The position numbers and the translations under genes are program-made. Shown here piece after piece: positions 7,770 to 17,032 of a DNA stretch of 64,000 nucleotides. The notes beneath the pieces were generated by a model. That model was not told where the DNA came from. It was given only the letters and a program-made list of their open reading frames with translations, and did not search any database. Each line of letters starts with the position of its first letter. The first letter of the stretch is position 1. The stretch comes from Phytoactinopolyspora alkaliphila (lineage in GTDB: Bacteria; Actinomycetota; Actinomycetes; Jiangellales; Jiangellaceae), in assembly GCF_010550695.1 (NCBI RefSeq), contig NZ_JAAGOB010000004.1, positions 1-64,000 on the forward strand, read 5' to 3'.

Positions 7770-9252
7770 CTCCCGGCTCCATCACGGCTGGACCCAGAAT
7801 CAGCTGGCCCAGCAGCTGGGGACCAGCCAAAGCGCCGTCAATCGGATCGAGCGCGGACACCAGAACCTGAGCCTCGAGATGATCGCCCGGATCGGCGAGG
7901 CACTGGACAGTGAGATCGTCACGGTCGGCCAGCCCGAGCCGTCTCACCTCCGAGTCACCGGCGGACAGCAGCTGTCCGGCAGCATCGCGGTCAAATCCAG
8001 CAAGAACGCGAGCGTCGCGCTGCTGTGTGCGAGTCTGCTGAACAAGGGACGCACGGTGCTGCGCGGAATCGCACGCATCGAGGAAGTCAACCGGATCATC
8101 GAGGTCATCGAGAGCATCGGCATCAGGACCCGCTGGCTGGCCGGTCGCGATCTCGAGATCATGCCTCCCGACCGGCTGGATCTGGACAGCATGAACGTCG
8201 ACGCGGCCCGTCGAACCCGCAGCGTCATCATGTTCCTCGGACCGTTGCTCCACCGGGAAAGCCAGTTCAAGCTGCCCTACGCCGGCGGCTGCAGCCTCGG
8301 CACCCGCACGGTCCAGCCGCACATGGCAGCCCTCCGCCCGTTCGGCCTAGAACTCAAGGCGACGGGCGGCTGGTACCACGCCGACGTCGACCGCGGCACC
8401 AGCCCCGACCGTCCTATCGTCCTCATCGAGCGTGGCGACACGGTCACCGAGAACGCGCTGATGGCGGCCGCACGCAACGACGGCGTCACGGTGATCCGCA
8501 ATGCCAGCTCCAATTACATGGTCCAGGATCTGTGTTTCTTCCTGAGCCGGCTGGGCGTCAAGATCGACGGCATCGGCACCACGACGCTGACCGTGTACGG
8601 GATGCCTGACATCGACTGCGACGTGGACTACGCACCCTCCGAGGACCCGATCGAGGCTATGAGCCTGCTGTCGGCAGCCATCGTGACCTCCTCGGAGATC
8701 ACCATCGAGCGGGCACCTGTGGAGTTCCTCGAGATCGAACTCGCGCTTCTCGAGGAGATGGGCCTGGACTACGACCGGAGCACCGAGTACGTCGCGGCCA
8801 ACGGCGAGACCAGGCTGGTGGACCTCACGGTCCGGCCGTCGATGCTCAAGGCACCGAACGACAAGATCCATCCGATGCCGTTCCCCGGCTTGAACATCGA
8901 CAACCTGCCGTTCTTCGCACTGATCGCCGCCACGGCGTCCGGATCCACGCTGATCCACGACTGGGTCTACGAGAACCGGGCGATCTACCTCACCGAACTG
9001 ACCAGGCTGGGCGGCAACGTCACGCTGCTCGACCCGCACCGGGTCCTCGTGGAGGGCCCGACCCGGTTCTCCGGCACGGAGATCATCTGTCCGCCCGCCC
9101 TGCGCCCCGCCGTGGTGGTCCTGCTGGCGATGCTCGCCGCCAAGGGCACATCGGTATTGCGCAACGTCTACGTGATCAACCGCGGCTACGAGGATCTGGC
9201 GGCCCGGCTTTCGCTTCTGGGCGCCAAAATCGAGACGTTCCGCGACATTTGA
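7726..9252 (+). CDS. HTH-MurA2: UDP-N-acetylglucosamine 1-carboxyvinyltransferase-like
   Basis: A 508-aa fusion. Residues 5-62 form an XRE/Cro HTH (WTQNQLAQQLGTSQSAVNRIE); residues about 77-508 are an EPSP-synthase-fold MurA domain. The catalytic cysteine is kept in GGCSLG (Cys189), the substrate lysine region is KSSKNAS, and the active-site Asp lies in PFPGLNIDNLPF. If active it transfers enolpyruvate from PEP to UDP-GlcNAc, the first step of peptidoglycan synthesis. Actinomycetes usually carry a second, HTH-free MurA, so this copy may be specialised. It stands alone between a divergent hypothetical gene and a strong hairpin. Confidence 0.88.
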   Translation: MAEDYLRRIGSLIRDSRLHHGWTQNQLAQQLGTSQSAVNRIERGHQNLSLEMIARIGEALDSEIVTVGQPEPSHLRVTGGQQLSGSIAVKSSKNASVALLCASLLNKGRTVLRGIARIEEVNRIIEVIESIGIRTRWLAGRDLEIMPPDRLDLDSMNVDAARRTRSVIMFLGPLLHRESQFKLPYAGGCSLGTRTVQPHMAALRPFGLELKATGGWYHADVDRGTSPDRPIVLIERGDTVTENALMAAARNDGVTVIRNASSNYMVQDLCFFLSRLGVKIDGIGTTTLTVYGMPDIDCDVDYAPSEDPIEAMSLLSAAIVTSSEITIERAPVEFLEIELALLEEMGLDYDRSTEYVAANGETRLVDLTVRPSMLKAPNDKIHPMPFPGLNIDNLPFFALIAATASGSTLIHDWVYENRAIYLTELTRLGGNVTLLDPHRVLVEGPTRFSGTEIICPPALRPAVVVLLAMLAAKGTSVLRNVYVINRGYEDLAARLSLLGAKIETFRDI

Positions 9253-9263
9253 CCACTGCGCTC

Positions 9264-9327
9264 CCTCCCATGATCATTGGCGTTCACCCACCTCATGCGG
9301 TAGGCAATCGCCAATGATCATGGGAGG
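9264..9327. terminator. Perfect 19-bp inverted repeat, probable terminator
   Basis: Arms 9264-9282 and 9309-9327 are exact reverse complements, separated by 26 bases. The hairpin begins 12 bp after the murA2-like stop codon. No T-tract follows, which is common for actinobacterial terminators. It shares the core ATGATCATT with the palindromes at 127 and 60585. Confidence 0.7.
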
Positions 9328-9396
9328 AGGTGGCGGAGGAAGATCCGTGTCTGATTTCCGCTAGTGATTGGCCGCCCGGCGCGTCAGACTGAACGA

Positions 9397-10896
9397 GTGT
9401 TAGACGACGAGCTGTGTTATCGGGCGGTAGGTAGCCGCGACTCCAGGTTCGACGGAATTTTCTACTCGGGCGTCACGTCCACCGGGATCTACTGCCGGCC
9501 GAGCTGTCCGGCGCGCACCCCCAAGCGCGAGAACATCCGCTTCTATCGCTCGGCGGCCGAGGCGCAGTCGGCGGGCTTTCGGGCCTGCCGGCGATGCCGG
9601 CCTGATACCACGCCGGGGTCACCGGAGTGGAACGTTCGAGCCGACGTGACCGCCCGTGCCATGCGCCTGATCGCCGATGGTGTCGTGGACCGGGAGGGCG
9701 TCCACGGACTCGCCGACCGGCTCGGCTACAGCGAACGCCAGCTTCACCGCTCTCTTGTCGACGAAGTCGGCGCAGGCCCCCTGCGACTGGCGCGGTCTCA
9801 GCGGAGCCATACGGCCCGCACGCTGTTGGAAACGACGACGCTCCCCATCACCGAGATCGCGTTCGCGGCAGGATTCGCAAGCGTGCGCCAATTCAACGAC
9901 ACGATGCGGGAGGTCTACGGATCCACTCCCACGGCGCTTCGCACGAGAGCGGCGAAGGTCGCCGGCAAGTCTCGCACCGGAGGCCGCGCCGAGGACATCG
10001 CGGTGTGCCAAGGACCCGCGGGCACGGTGCAGCTGCGGCTGGCGCACCGCCGCCCCGCCGACATCCTCGGCTTGTTGCAGTTCTTGGCCGTCCGGGCGGT
10101 GCCCGGCGTCGAAGAGGTCGTCGGCACCACCTACCGTCGCAGCGTCTCTCTCCCCCACGGCCCTGCCGTCGTGGAGCTGACGCCGGCCACCGGATGGGTG
10201 CATGCCGTGATCAGGCTGACCGACCCTCGGGATCTGACCGCGGCCGTGGCCCGCTGCCGCCGGGTCTTCGACTTGGACGCCGATCCGGGTGCCGTCGACG
10301 CCGTGCTCGGCTCTGATCCCGCGCTACGCCCGCTCGTCGAAGCGACCCCTGGAACGCTCCTGCCGGGGACGGTGGACGGACACGAGCTGGCCATCCGGGG
10401 CGTGCTCGGGCAGCAGGTGTCGGTGGCTGCGGCGCGGACCATCGCCGGTCGTCTCGTCGTCGCGCACGGCAAGCCGCTGGACGCACCGGTCGGCACGGTC
10501 ACCCATACCTTTCCCCACGTCGACGAGCTCGCCTCCGTCGACCCGGCGACGTTCCCGATGCCGCGCTCCCGGCAACGAACGTTGCACGAGGTCGCGGCTC
10601 GGCTGGCCGACGGCCGGGTGCGCCTCGACCCCGGCGCAGACCGGGACGCCGCGGAGCGGGAGTTGCAGGAGATCCCCGGCATCGGGCCCTGGACATCGAG
10701 CTACGTTCGCATGCGCGCCCTCGGTGATCCCGACGTCTTCCTGCCGACAGACCTGGGAGTGAAACACGGGATGCAAGCCCTCGGCCTTGAGCCGGCGCCG
10801 AATGCGGTCGCCGAGCACAGTCAGCGATGGCGGCCCTGGCGGTCGTATGCGCTCATGCACGTGTGGGCGGCTGCCACCAATGCGTCCGCCACGTGA
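9397..10896 (+). CDS. Ada-AlkA fusion: methylphosphotriester-sensing regulator / 3-methyladenine DNA glycosylase
   Basis: About 499 aa. An Ada zinc domain with four cysteines ([10 protein letters not shown] and [10 protein letters not shown]) is followed by an AraC-type HTH (about 80-165) and an AlkA N-domain plus HhH-GPD domain. [14 protein letters not shown] is the helix-hairpin-helix and the Asp in FLPTDLGV is the catalytic residue. It would sense methyl damage in DNA, activate transcription, and excise alkylated purines. The start is uncertain: GTG 9397 gives the usual family N-terminus, but no clear ribosome site precedes it; GTG 9364 is possible. The ogt gene follows by 49 bp and is likely co-regulated. 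Confidence 0.9.
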   Translation: MLDDELCYRAVGSRDSRFDGIFYSGVTSTGIYCRPSCPARTPKRENIRFYRSAAEAQSAGFRACRRCRPDTTPGSPEWNVRADVTARAMRLIADGVVDREGVHGLADRLGYSERQLHRSLVDEVGAGPLRLARSQRSHTARTLLETTTLPITEIAFAAGFASVRQFNDTMREVYGSTPTALRTRAAKVAGKSRTGGRAEDIAVCQGPAGTVQLRLAHRRPADILGLLQFLAVRAVPGVEEVVGTTYRRSVSLPHGPAVVELTPATGWVHAVIRLTDPRDLTAAVARCRRVFDLDADPGAVDAVLGSDPALRPLVEATPGTLLPGTVDGHELAIRGVLGQQVSVAAARTIAGRLVVAHGKPLDAPVGTVTHTFPHVDELASVDPATFPMPRSRQRTLHEVAARLADGRVRLDPGADRDAAERELQEIPGIGPWTSSYVRMRALGDPDVFLPTDLGVKHGMQALGLEPAPNAVAEHSQRWRPWRSYALMHVWAAATNASAT

Positions 10897-10945
10897 ACGC
10901 GGGCTCAGGCGCTCACATCCACATGATCCTCGAAGGAGATTCGAC

Positions 10946-11464
10946 ATGACCGTCTACTGGACCGACTTCGCCAGCCCGCTCGGTCGCCTGCGCGTCAGCG
11001 CGGACGACGTCGGCCTCACCAGTCTCTACATGGAGGCACAGCGGCACGGCCCGACGTCGCCACATCCATCATGGATACGAGATGACGACCGATTCATCGA
11101 CGTCCGCCGTCAGCTGGACCTCTACTTCTCCGGTCGCCTGCAGGTCTTCGACGCGCCTCTGAACGCCGCCGGCACCCCTTTCCAGCGTGAGGTCTGGGCA
11201 GCGTTGGCCACCATCCCTTACGGGGAGGTGCGCAGCTACCAGCAGATCGCCGAGCACATAGGACGGCCGGGCGCCTCGCGCGCCGTGGGGCTCGCGAACG
11301 GGCGTAACCCCATTTCCATCATCGTGCCTTGTCACCGGGTGATCGGCGCCTCCGGCGCCCTCACCGGCTACGGGGGCGGCCTCGAGCGCAAACGCATGCT
11401 GCTCGACCTGGAGGGCGGGCTCGCCAGCGAGCCGGAGCTACCAATTCCAGCCGTGGCGCCGTAG
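10946..11464 (+). CDS. ogt: Methylated-DNA--[protein]-cysteine S-methyltransferase
   Basis: A 172-aa suicide repair protein that moves methyl groups from O6-methylguanine to its own cysteine. The PCHR motif ([12 protein letters not shown], acceptor Cys129) and [19 protein letters not shown] are diagnostic. A GGAG ribosome site 8 bases before ATG 10946 sets the start. It lies directly behind the Ada-AlkA gene, forming a compact alkylation-damage unit. Its last 27 bp overlap the end of the convergent hypothetical gene. Confidence 0.95.
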   Translation: MTVYWTDFASPLGRLRVSADDVGLTSLYMEAQRHGPTSPHPSWIRDDDRFIDVRRQLDLYFSGRLQVFDAPLNAAGTPFQREVWAALATIPYGEVRSYQQIAEHIGRPGASRAVGLANGRNPISIIVPCHRVIGASGALTGYGGGLERKRMLLDLEGGLASEPELPIPAVAP

Positions 11465-11755
11465 CTCGGACTCCAGGATGATCTTGCGCACCGGAGGGTC
11501 CGCGTCTGGAATCGGCACGCCGGACATCCGCGCTGCGTCGCACAACAGCCCGTCGTACGCAGAGGTGGCGGCGACGATGTGGAAGCTCCTGGCCCATCGC
11601 CGCCCGTCGCGCTCCAGCACGCGGATCTCTTCGGCGACGCTGGCCAGCCGATACTGAAGGGACAGCGTGTCGAAAGGGTCCGGGCCGGACGGGGATTCAT
11701 CCACGGGTCGCCACAATCGAAGCGCCCGGACCAGCTCGGCGAACAACGGACTCAT
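11438..11755 (-). CDS. Conserved hypothetical protein
   Basis: A 105-aa protein with no recognised domain: a hydrophobic helical start ([15 protein letters not shown]), a mixed helical middle ([20 protein letters not shown]) and no signal peptide or membrane segment. It overlaps the 3' end of ogt tail to tail. The reading frame looks protein-like in composition, unlike the arginine-rich shadow frames nearby, but the family is not recognised. Confidence 0.5.
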   Translation of the reverse strand: MSPLFAELVRALRLWRPVDESPSGPDPFDTLSLQYRLASVAEEIRVLERDGRRWARSFHIVAATSAYDGLLCDAARMSGVPIPDADPPVRKIILESELRRHGWNW

Positions 11756-11978
11756 CTAGGCCTCCCACCGACCAGGATATTCAACTGCGGCCACCCGCAT
11801 GGTCCTCGTTACCCATAGCGCACCAAAGATGAACGATCCGGACAAGGTCAACCTGACATTTTTCCGCGTGGTCGCGGGTCGGCGACACTGGTTCACACAC
11901 AACCGGGTACTACGACCACGACACGCGCGGACGCCGAAGGCACCGGCGTGCTGTCGCCGACGAAGGGAGAGACCTGAC

Positions 11979-12497
11979 ATGGATGTCGCCGGGCTACTCA
12001 TCGACGCCTTCGAACGAATCCAGCAAGGGGTGCACCGGTCCGTCGAAGGGCTGGAGCCCATGGAGTTGACCCACCGGGTTGACCGCGATGCCAACACCAT
12101 CGCGTGGTTGGTCTGGCACCTGACCAGGGTCGAGGACGATCATCTGTCCGAAGTCGCGGACCGGCCACAGGTCTGGACCGAGGACCGATGGGCGGATCGT
12201 TTCGGCCTGCCGTTCCCCGCCGACGCCACGGGATACGGCCACGGCTCGGGCGACGTCGCCGCCGTCGAGGTGACAGCGGATCTGCTCCTCGGCTATCACG
12301 ACGCCGTCCACGCGATGACGACGCGGTATCTGAGCGGCCTCAGCGAGACCGACCTGGATCGCATTGTGGACGAGCGCTGGGACCCCCCGGTCACACTGGG
12401 CGTCCGGCTGATCAGCGTGGTGAACGATGCCACGCAGCACGTCGGCCAGGCGGGCTTCGTCCGCGGGATCGTGGAGCGCGTGCGCAGCACCGCCTGA
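11979..12497 (+). CDS. DinB/DUF664 family protein
   Basis: A 172-aa four-helix bundle of the DinB-like superfamily, which includes mycothiol- and bacillithiol-dependent transferases. The presumed metal-binding histidines are in IAWLVWHLTRVEDDHL, YHDAVHAM and NDATQHVGQAGFVRG. GAAGGGAGAG upstream of ATG 11979 supports the start. Mycothiol is the usual thiol in actinobacteria, so a mycothiol-linked detoxification role is likely but inferred. It converges with the EcsC gene. Confidence 0.85.
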   Translation: MDVAGLLIDAFERIQQGVHRSVEGLEPMELTHRVDRDANTIAWLVWHLTRVEDDHLSEVADRPQVWTEDRWADRFGLPFPADATGYGHGSGDVAAVEVTADLLLGYHDAVHAMTTRYLSGLSETDLDRIVDERWDPPVTLGVRLISVVNDATQHVGQAGFVRGIVERVRSTA

Positions 12498-12519
12498 CCG
12501 CCCAGCGCGACGCGAAACG

Positions 12520-13212
12520 CTACGTACGCTCGACCATCACATGCGTGCTGAACTGATTGTTGGCATACCGGCCGACGGACCACGTGGAGACCGCGTCGAC
12601 ACCCGCGCTGACAGCGCCGCCCAAAATCGGAACCCGCTTGGCGAACATCAACGTGGCGTGCTTGCCACCCACTCGCGCGGTAAGTTCCTGGCCCACTCGC
12701 GCCGCAAGGTGTTCCAGCGATGTCGACTGGACGTCACCTCGGCCAATAGCGACGTCGTGGGGAGTCAGCGAATCGCCCTTGCCGTCCCGGAAGGAACGCG
12801 CGGCATCCTTGCCGAGCAGGGTCATCAGCGCGGCTGTACGGACCCGCGGGTCGGAAATGTCATAGCCACGCAGATGGGCGATGGCCGCTGCCATCCGGAG
12901 ATGAAGGACGGCGATGCCGGCGATGTTGGCAGGGATCGCGACCGGCATGGTGACGACGCCACCGAGATTGGTGACGAAGCCCTGCACTCCGGCCAAGCGG
13001 ACGTGCTGCTCGATGATGTCTCGGATGGCGCGGTCGACGTCCCGCCGGCGCTCGAGGTGCTTGCGAGCCACCTCACGTGCACCCGGGAATCCCGGGAACC
13101 CGTCGATGGCCCGGCCAACGAAATGCTGCGCGCCGCGGGCAGCCACCCCCGGAGCAGCTCGGCGCGCCGCCTGGTTGCCCGCCCACATCGCCATGTTCGA
13201 CCGTAGACCCAT
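12520..13212 (-). CDS. EcsC family protein
   Basis: A 230-aa protein with the EcsC domain; the central glycine- and alanine-rich hydrophobic stretch (about 75-115, TNLGGVVTMPVAIPANIAG) suggests membrane association. Bacillus EcsC is encoded with an ABC transporter, but this copy stands alone and its role is unknown. ATG 13212 is chosen because MGLRSNMAMWAG starts the alignable region; the longer upstream reading is arginine-rich and enters the divergent aat gene. Confidence 0.75.
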   Translation of the reverse strand: MGLRSNMAMWAGNQAARRAAPGVAARGAQHFVGRAIDGFPGFPGAREVARKHLERRRDVDRAIRDIIEQHVRLAGVQGFVTNLGGVVTMPVAIPANIAGIAVLHLRMAAAIAHLRGYDISDPRVRTAALMTLLGKDAARSFRDGKGDSLTPHDVAIGRGDVQSTSLEHLAARVGQELTARVGGKHATLMFAKRVPILGGAVSAGVDAVSTWSVGRYANNQFSTHVMVERT

Positions 13213-13328
13213 ACAACAACCATACGCCGGGCCCAGGACCGTCCAGTACGGTCTTGCGATGCCGACGTGAACCCGGCATACCCTTGACTCCGGTGTCAGA
13301 CATGTCCGAGCGGAGAGAGGAAGGGCGG

Positions 13329-14033
13329 GTGCCGGTCGAGCCACCTCCCACCCGGTGGAACATTCCCGCCGTGGAGCCCGACTACGACGATATCGTCGCC
13401 GTAGGCGCGGATCTGGAGCCCGGAACACTGCTGGCCGCATATCGCAACGGGCTGTTCCCGATGCCGATCGACCGGGTCTTCTCACGGTCGCCGGCAATCG
13501 CGTGGTGGTCGCCCGATCCGCGCGGTGTCCTCCCACTAGGCGGCCTGCGGGTGTCCAGGTCCCTGCGCCAAGCCGCCCACAGATTCCACATCCGCGTCGA
13601 CACGGCGTTCGACGACGTCGTGGCGGCATGTGCCGACCCCGCCCGGCCGGGGGCATGGATCACCGACGAGATCCGCACCGCGTACGGACGCCTTCATCGG
13701 CTCGGCTGGGCGCATTCAGTCGAGGCCTGGACGCCCGACGGGCGACTGGCGGGCGGTTTGTACGGTGTGGCCATCGGGGGCCTGTTCGCCGGCGAGTCGA
13801 TGTTCCACGCCCGGCAGCGGTGGGGCCGGGATGCGTCCAAGGTGGCGCTGGTGGCGCTGGTGGACATGATGAGGGCCGATGGTGCCGCCGGGAGGCTTCT
13901 GGACGTGCAGTGGGGTACGGCGCACCTGGCCAGCCTCGGAGTCGTGGAGATCTCCCGCGAGGAGTATGTGAGCCGGTTGCGGGCGGCCCTGGGGGTGAGC
14001 CTTCCTCCGGCACTCACGCGGCCCCGCAGCTGA
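13329..14033 (+). CDS. aat: Leucyl/phenylalanyl-tRNA--protein transferase
   Basis: A 234-aa N-end-rule enzyme that adds Leu or Phe from tRNA to proteins with N-terminal Arg or Lys, marking them for ClpS/ClpAP-type degradation. Typical motifs are VAVGADLEPGTLLAAYRNGL, FPMP, IAWWSPDPRGVLPL, YGVAIGGLFAGESMF and LLDVQWGTAHLASLG. The GTG at 13329 has AGGAAGGG just upstream and gives normal length; further in-frame codons upstream are not needed. It is followed after 57 bp by the glycosylase gene. Confidence 0.93.
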   Translation: MPVEPPPTRWNIPAVEPDYDDIVAVGADLEPGTLLAAYRNGLFPMPIDRVFSRSPAIAWWSPDPRGVLPLGGLRVSRSLRQAAHRFHIRVDTAFDDVVAACADPARPGAWITDEIRTAYGRLHRLGWAHSVEAWTPDGRLAGGLYGVAIGGLFAGESMFHARQRWGRDASKVALVALVDMMRADGAAGRLLDVQWGTAHLASLGVVEISREEYVSRLRAALGVSLPPALTRPRS

Positions 14034-14090
14034 TGGCTCTGGAGATGGGCTCCGAGCCCGCTCGTCGCTGGGACAGGGCATGATAGTGAT

Positions 14091-14954
14091 GTGCCGGAAC
14101 TACCGGAAGTCGAAGCCCTCGCCGCCTTCCTGCGGGAGAACGCGGCCGGCAAGGTCGTCGCGCGTATCGACGTCGCGACCATCAGCGTCCTCAAGACGTT
14201 CGATCCGCCGCTGACCGCGTTCGGCGGCCTGAGCGTCACCTCGATCAGCCGCCACGGCAAGTTCCTCGACCTCGACTGCGATGGCCTGCACCTCGTCGTG
14301 CATCTCGCTCGAGCCGGCTGGCTGCGCTGGAGCGATTCGCTCTCTCCGCGGCCCATGAAGCCGGGAAAGGGCCCGCTGGCGCTGCGAGTCCGGTTCGCCG
14401 ACGGTTCGGGCTTCGACCTCACCGAGGCCGGGACTCGCAAGAAGCTGGCGGTGTACGCCGTACGGGACGTCACGGACGTCCCCGGCATCGCGCGCCTCGG
14501 TGTGGACCCACTGTCCGACGAGTTCACACAGGACCGGCTCGCCAGCCTCCTCGCCGCAGCCGGCCGCAGCCAGATCAAGGGTGTGCTGCGCGACCAATCC
14601 GTCATCGCGGGCATCGGCAATGCCTACTCCGACGAGGTGCTGCACGCCGCCCGGCTCTCTCCCTTCCACCCGGCTTCCACGCTGACCGAGGAGGAGACGG
14701 CCGCGCTGCATGCCGTGATCGTCGGTGAGCTGTCCGCGGCCCTGGAGCGCGCGCACGGGCTGGCGGCTCGCGACCTCAAGGACTCGAAAAGGTCCTCGAT
14801 GCGAGTGCACGGCAGGGCCGGCGAGACGTGCCCCGTCTGTGGTGACACGGTGCGGGAGGTGTCGTTCGCCGATTCCAGCCTGCAGTACTGCGCCACGTGC
14901 CAGACCAGCGGGAAGATCCTGGCGGATCGCAGGATGTCGCGACTGCTGAAGTGA
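14091..14954 (+). CDS. Fpg/Nei family DNA glycosylase
   Basis: A 287-aa base-excision enzyme. It begins MPELPEVEAL, with the N-terminal proline nucleophile and Glu3 of the family. SRHGKFL holds the conserved lysine region, and the C-terminal zinc finger CPVCGD...YCATCQT is complete. It would remove oxidised bases and cleave at abasic sites. Sequence alone does not tell 8-oxoguanine from oxidised-pyrimidine preference. GTG start; the mature protein must begin at Pro2, which fixes the start. The aldo/keto reductase gene follows. Confidence 0.92.
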   Translation: MPELPEVEALAAFLRENAAGKVVARIDVATISVLKTFDPPLTAFGGLSVTSISRHGKFLDLDCDGLHLVVHLARAGWLRWSDSLSPRPMKPGKGPLALRVRFADGSGFDLTEAGTRKKLAVYAVRDVTDVPGIARLGVDPLSDEFTQDRLASLLAAAGRSQIKGVLRDQSVIAGIGNAYSDEVLHAARLSPFHPASTLTEEETAALHAVIVGELSAALERAHGLAARDLKDSKRSSMRVHGRAGETCPVCGDTVREVSFADSSLQYCATCQTSGKILADRRMSRLLK

Positions 14955-15011
14955 GCGGCACGGCCCGAGCCACGAGGTGTGGGCCGCCGGTCCCCGGGTA
15001 CGGAGCAGGGC

Positions 15012-15797
15012 ATGACCACGAGCACAGCGATACCCGAAGTCAAACTCACCGACGGACACGACGTGCCCATCCTCGGCTTCGGCACCTGGCAGATGACGGG
15101 GGACGTCGCCTACCACGCTGTCCTGGACGCCCTGAAGGCGGGCTACCGTCACCTGGACACGGCCACCGCCTACGACAACGAGGCCCAGGTGGGCCGCGCC
15201 TTGCGCGACAGCGGCCTGGCGCGCGAGGACGTGTTCATCACGACCAAGCTGCCCCCTGGCAGGGCCGGAGAGGAACGTGCCACGCTCTCGGCAAGCCTGC
15301 GCGAACTCGGCGTCGACTACGTCGACCTGTGGCTTGTCCACTGGCCGCCGGACGGGCAACCGGCTCCCGGAACCTGGGCCGAGTTCATCGCCCTGCGCGA
15401 CGAGGGTCTTACCCGGTCGATCGGTGTCAGCAACTACAGCACCGGCCACCTCGACCAGCTTGTCGACGCCACGGGCGTGGCTCCGGCGGTCAACCAGATC
15501 AAATGGAGTCCGTTGCTGCACGACCCGGCGCGCCTCGCGGAACTTCGTGATCGCGGCGTCGCGGTCGAGGGCTACAGCCCGTTCCGGGCCGGCGACCTTG
15601 ATGCCTCCGAGCTCGTCGAGATCGCCGAGCGGCACGGGATCACCCCCGCGCAGGTGGTGCTGCGCTGGCATATCCAGCACGAGATCGTCGTCATCCCGAA
15701 GAGCCAGGATCCGGATCGGCTCCGGTCCAATCTCGACGTCTTCGGCTTTTCGCTCACCGACGACGAGATGTCCCGCATCGACGGCCTTGCCCGCTGA
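15012..15797 (+). CDS. Aldo/keto reductase (2,5-diketo-D-gluconate reductase-like)
   Basis: A 261-aa NADPH-dependent oxidoreductase with a TIM-barrel fold. The catalytic tetrad is visible as Asp and Tyr in DTATAYDNE, Lys in ITTKLPP and His in LVHWPPDG. SIGVSNYS and IPKSQDPDRLRSNL are family motifs, the last binding the cofactor phosphate. The substrate is unknown. ATG 15012 follows GGAGCAGGG. It lies ahead of the arabinose regulator with a complex repeat between them. Confidence 0.9.
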   Translation: MTTSTAIPEVKLTDGHDVPILGFGTWQMTGDVAYHAVLDALKAGYRHLDTATAYDNEAQVGRALRDSGLAREDVFITTKLPPGRAGEERATLSASLRELGVDYVDLWLVHWPPDGQPAPGTWAEFIALRDEGLTRSIGVSNYSTGHLDQLVDATGVAPAVNQIKWSPLLHDPARLAELRDRGVAVEGYSPFRAGDLDASELVEIAERHGITPAQVVLRWHIQHEIVVIPKSQDPDRLRSNLDVFGFSLTDDEMSRIDGLAR

Positions 15798-15805
15798 GCC
15801 GGATC

Positions 15806-15874
15806 CCCTGGCATGGGTTAAGGTCGCTATCGCGTCCGATTTGTCCGTTATCAGCGACCATAAACCCTGGCATG
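15806..15874. repeat. Nested direct and inverted repeat between aldo/keto reductase and lacI genes
   Basis: CCCTGGCATG occurs at 15806-15815 and again at 15865-15874. Between them GGTTAAGGTCGCT (15816-15828) pairs imperfectly with AGCGACCATAAACC (15853-15866). The element could be a terminator for the reductase gene or an operator for the LacI gene that starts 36 bp later. Confidence 0.5.
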
Positions 15875-15909
15875 CGCCGGTGAGCAGCGCCTGAGGATAC
15901 GCTTCAGGA

Positions 15910-16962
15910 ATGACGACCGATGTGACACGCCGCATACCGGTGATGGCCGACGTCGCCAAGGTCGCGGGTGTTTCGCACCAGACCGTTTCGCGGGTGCTCA
16001 ACGATCATCCCAATGTCCGGCCGGAGACTCGAGACCGCGTCCTCGCGGCGATCGCGCAGCTAGGCTACCGGCGCAACCTCTCCGCTCGGGCCTTGGTGAC
16101 GCGGCAGACCAACACGCTCGGCGTGGTGGCCTTCGACACCACCCTCTACGGTCCGGCCAGCACACTCTTCGGCATCGAGCAGGCAGCACGCGACGCGGGC
16201 TACTTCGTGAGCATCGTGAGCCTGAAGAACATCACTCGGCGCAACCTCGACGAGGCCCTCGACTATCTCGTCGAGCAAGCGGTGGACGGCTTGATCGTCA
16301 TCGCGCCGCAGCGAAGTGCGGCCGAGGCCCTGGCGGGCTTGCCGCCGACGTTACCGGCCGTTGCCGTGGAAGGAGGCGAGGCAGGAACCCTGCCCGTCGT
16401 GGCTGTGAATCAGGCGGAGGGCGCCGTTCTGGCCACACGGCATCTTCTCGACCTCGGCCCCTCCACCGTCTGGCACGTCGCGGGCCCGTCGGACTGGCTC
16501 GAGGCGGAGGGCCGCGTGCACGGCTGGCGGCAGACGCTCATCGACGCCGGAGCGCCCGTACCCGAGCTCCTCAGGGGCGATTGGAGCCCGCGCTCCGGTT
16601 ACGAAGCAGGCAAGCGGCTTGCCGAGGCGGCACGGAGTGCCGCCGGACCACCGATCGAGGCCGTCTTCGTCGCCAACGACCAGATGGCCCTGGGCATGCT
16701 GCGGGCGTTCGGCGAAGCGGGCATCCGCGTACCCGGCGACGTGCGCCTGGTGGGGTTCGACGACATCCCAGAGGCGGAGTTCTTCAGCCCGCCGCTCAGC
16801 ACGGTGCGCCAGGACTTCACCGAGGTAGGCCGTCGAAGTATCGACATGGTGCTTGCCGAGATCCAGGGTGGTGCCCACCGCGGCGACGGCAGGCAGGCGA
16901 TCGTGCCTCCTGATCTCATTGTCCGGTCCAGCTCAGGTCCGAGCGACGACGGCTCCGGCTGA
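15910..16962 (+). CDS. LacI-family transcriptional regulator (probable arabinose repressor)
   Basis: A 350-aa regulator. The N-terminal HTH is VMADVAKVAGVSHQTVSRVL, followed by the hinge LGYRRNLSARALV and a periplasmic-binding-type ligand domain to the C-terminus (VGFDDIPEAEFFSPPLSTVR near residue 285). It sits directly upstream of araBDA on the same strand, and a LacI-type operator lies at the araB start, so it very likely controls that operon in response to arabinose or a derivative. The ligand is inferred from context only. Confidence 0.88.
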   Translation: MTTDVTRRIPVMADVAKVAGVSHQTVSRVLNDHPNVRPETRDRVLAAIAQLGYRRNLSARALVTRQTNTLGVVAFDTTLYGPASTLFGIEQAARDAGYFVSIVSLKNITRRNLDEALDYLVEQAVDGLIVIAPQRSAAEALAGLPPTLPAVAVEGGEAGTLPVVAVNQAEGAVLATRHLLDLGPSTVWHVAGPSDWLEAEGRVHGWRQTLIDAGAPVPELLRGDWSPRSGYEAGKRLAEAARSAAGPPIEAVFVANDQMALGMLRAFGEAGIRVPGDVRLVGFDDIPEAEFFSPPLSTVRQDFTEVGRRSIDMVLAEIQGGAHRGDGRQAIVPPDLIVRSSSGPSDDGSG

Positions 16963-17003
16963 CGCGAACCGGACGTCCTCTACCGCATCGTCGGTGAGTG
17001 AGT

Positions 17004-17032
17004 TATTCTGACCGCATTGTGAACGCTAACAA
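17004..17032 (+). promoter_or_regulatory. araB promoter -10 and LacI-type operator
   Basis: TATTCT at 17004-17009 fits a -10 element. TTGTGAACGCTAACAA at 17017-17032 is a 16-bp dyad with the central CG typical of LacI/GalR operators. Transcription from this -10 would begin near 17016-17019, at or just before the GTG chosen for araB, which makes a leaderless mRNA likely. Bound repressor would cover the start site. Confidence 0.6.

Noticed and set aside
14100-16001. Long open frame on the minus strand (633 codons)
   Set aside because: It is antisense to the glycosylase, aldo/keto reductase and lacI genes and shows no protein family; GC-rich codon bias on the real strand creates it.
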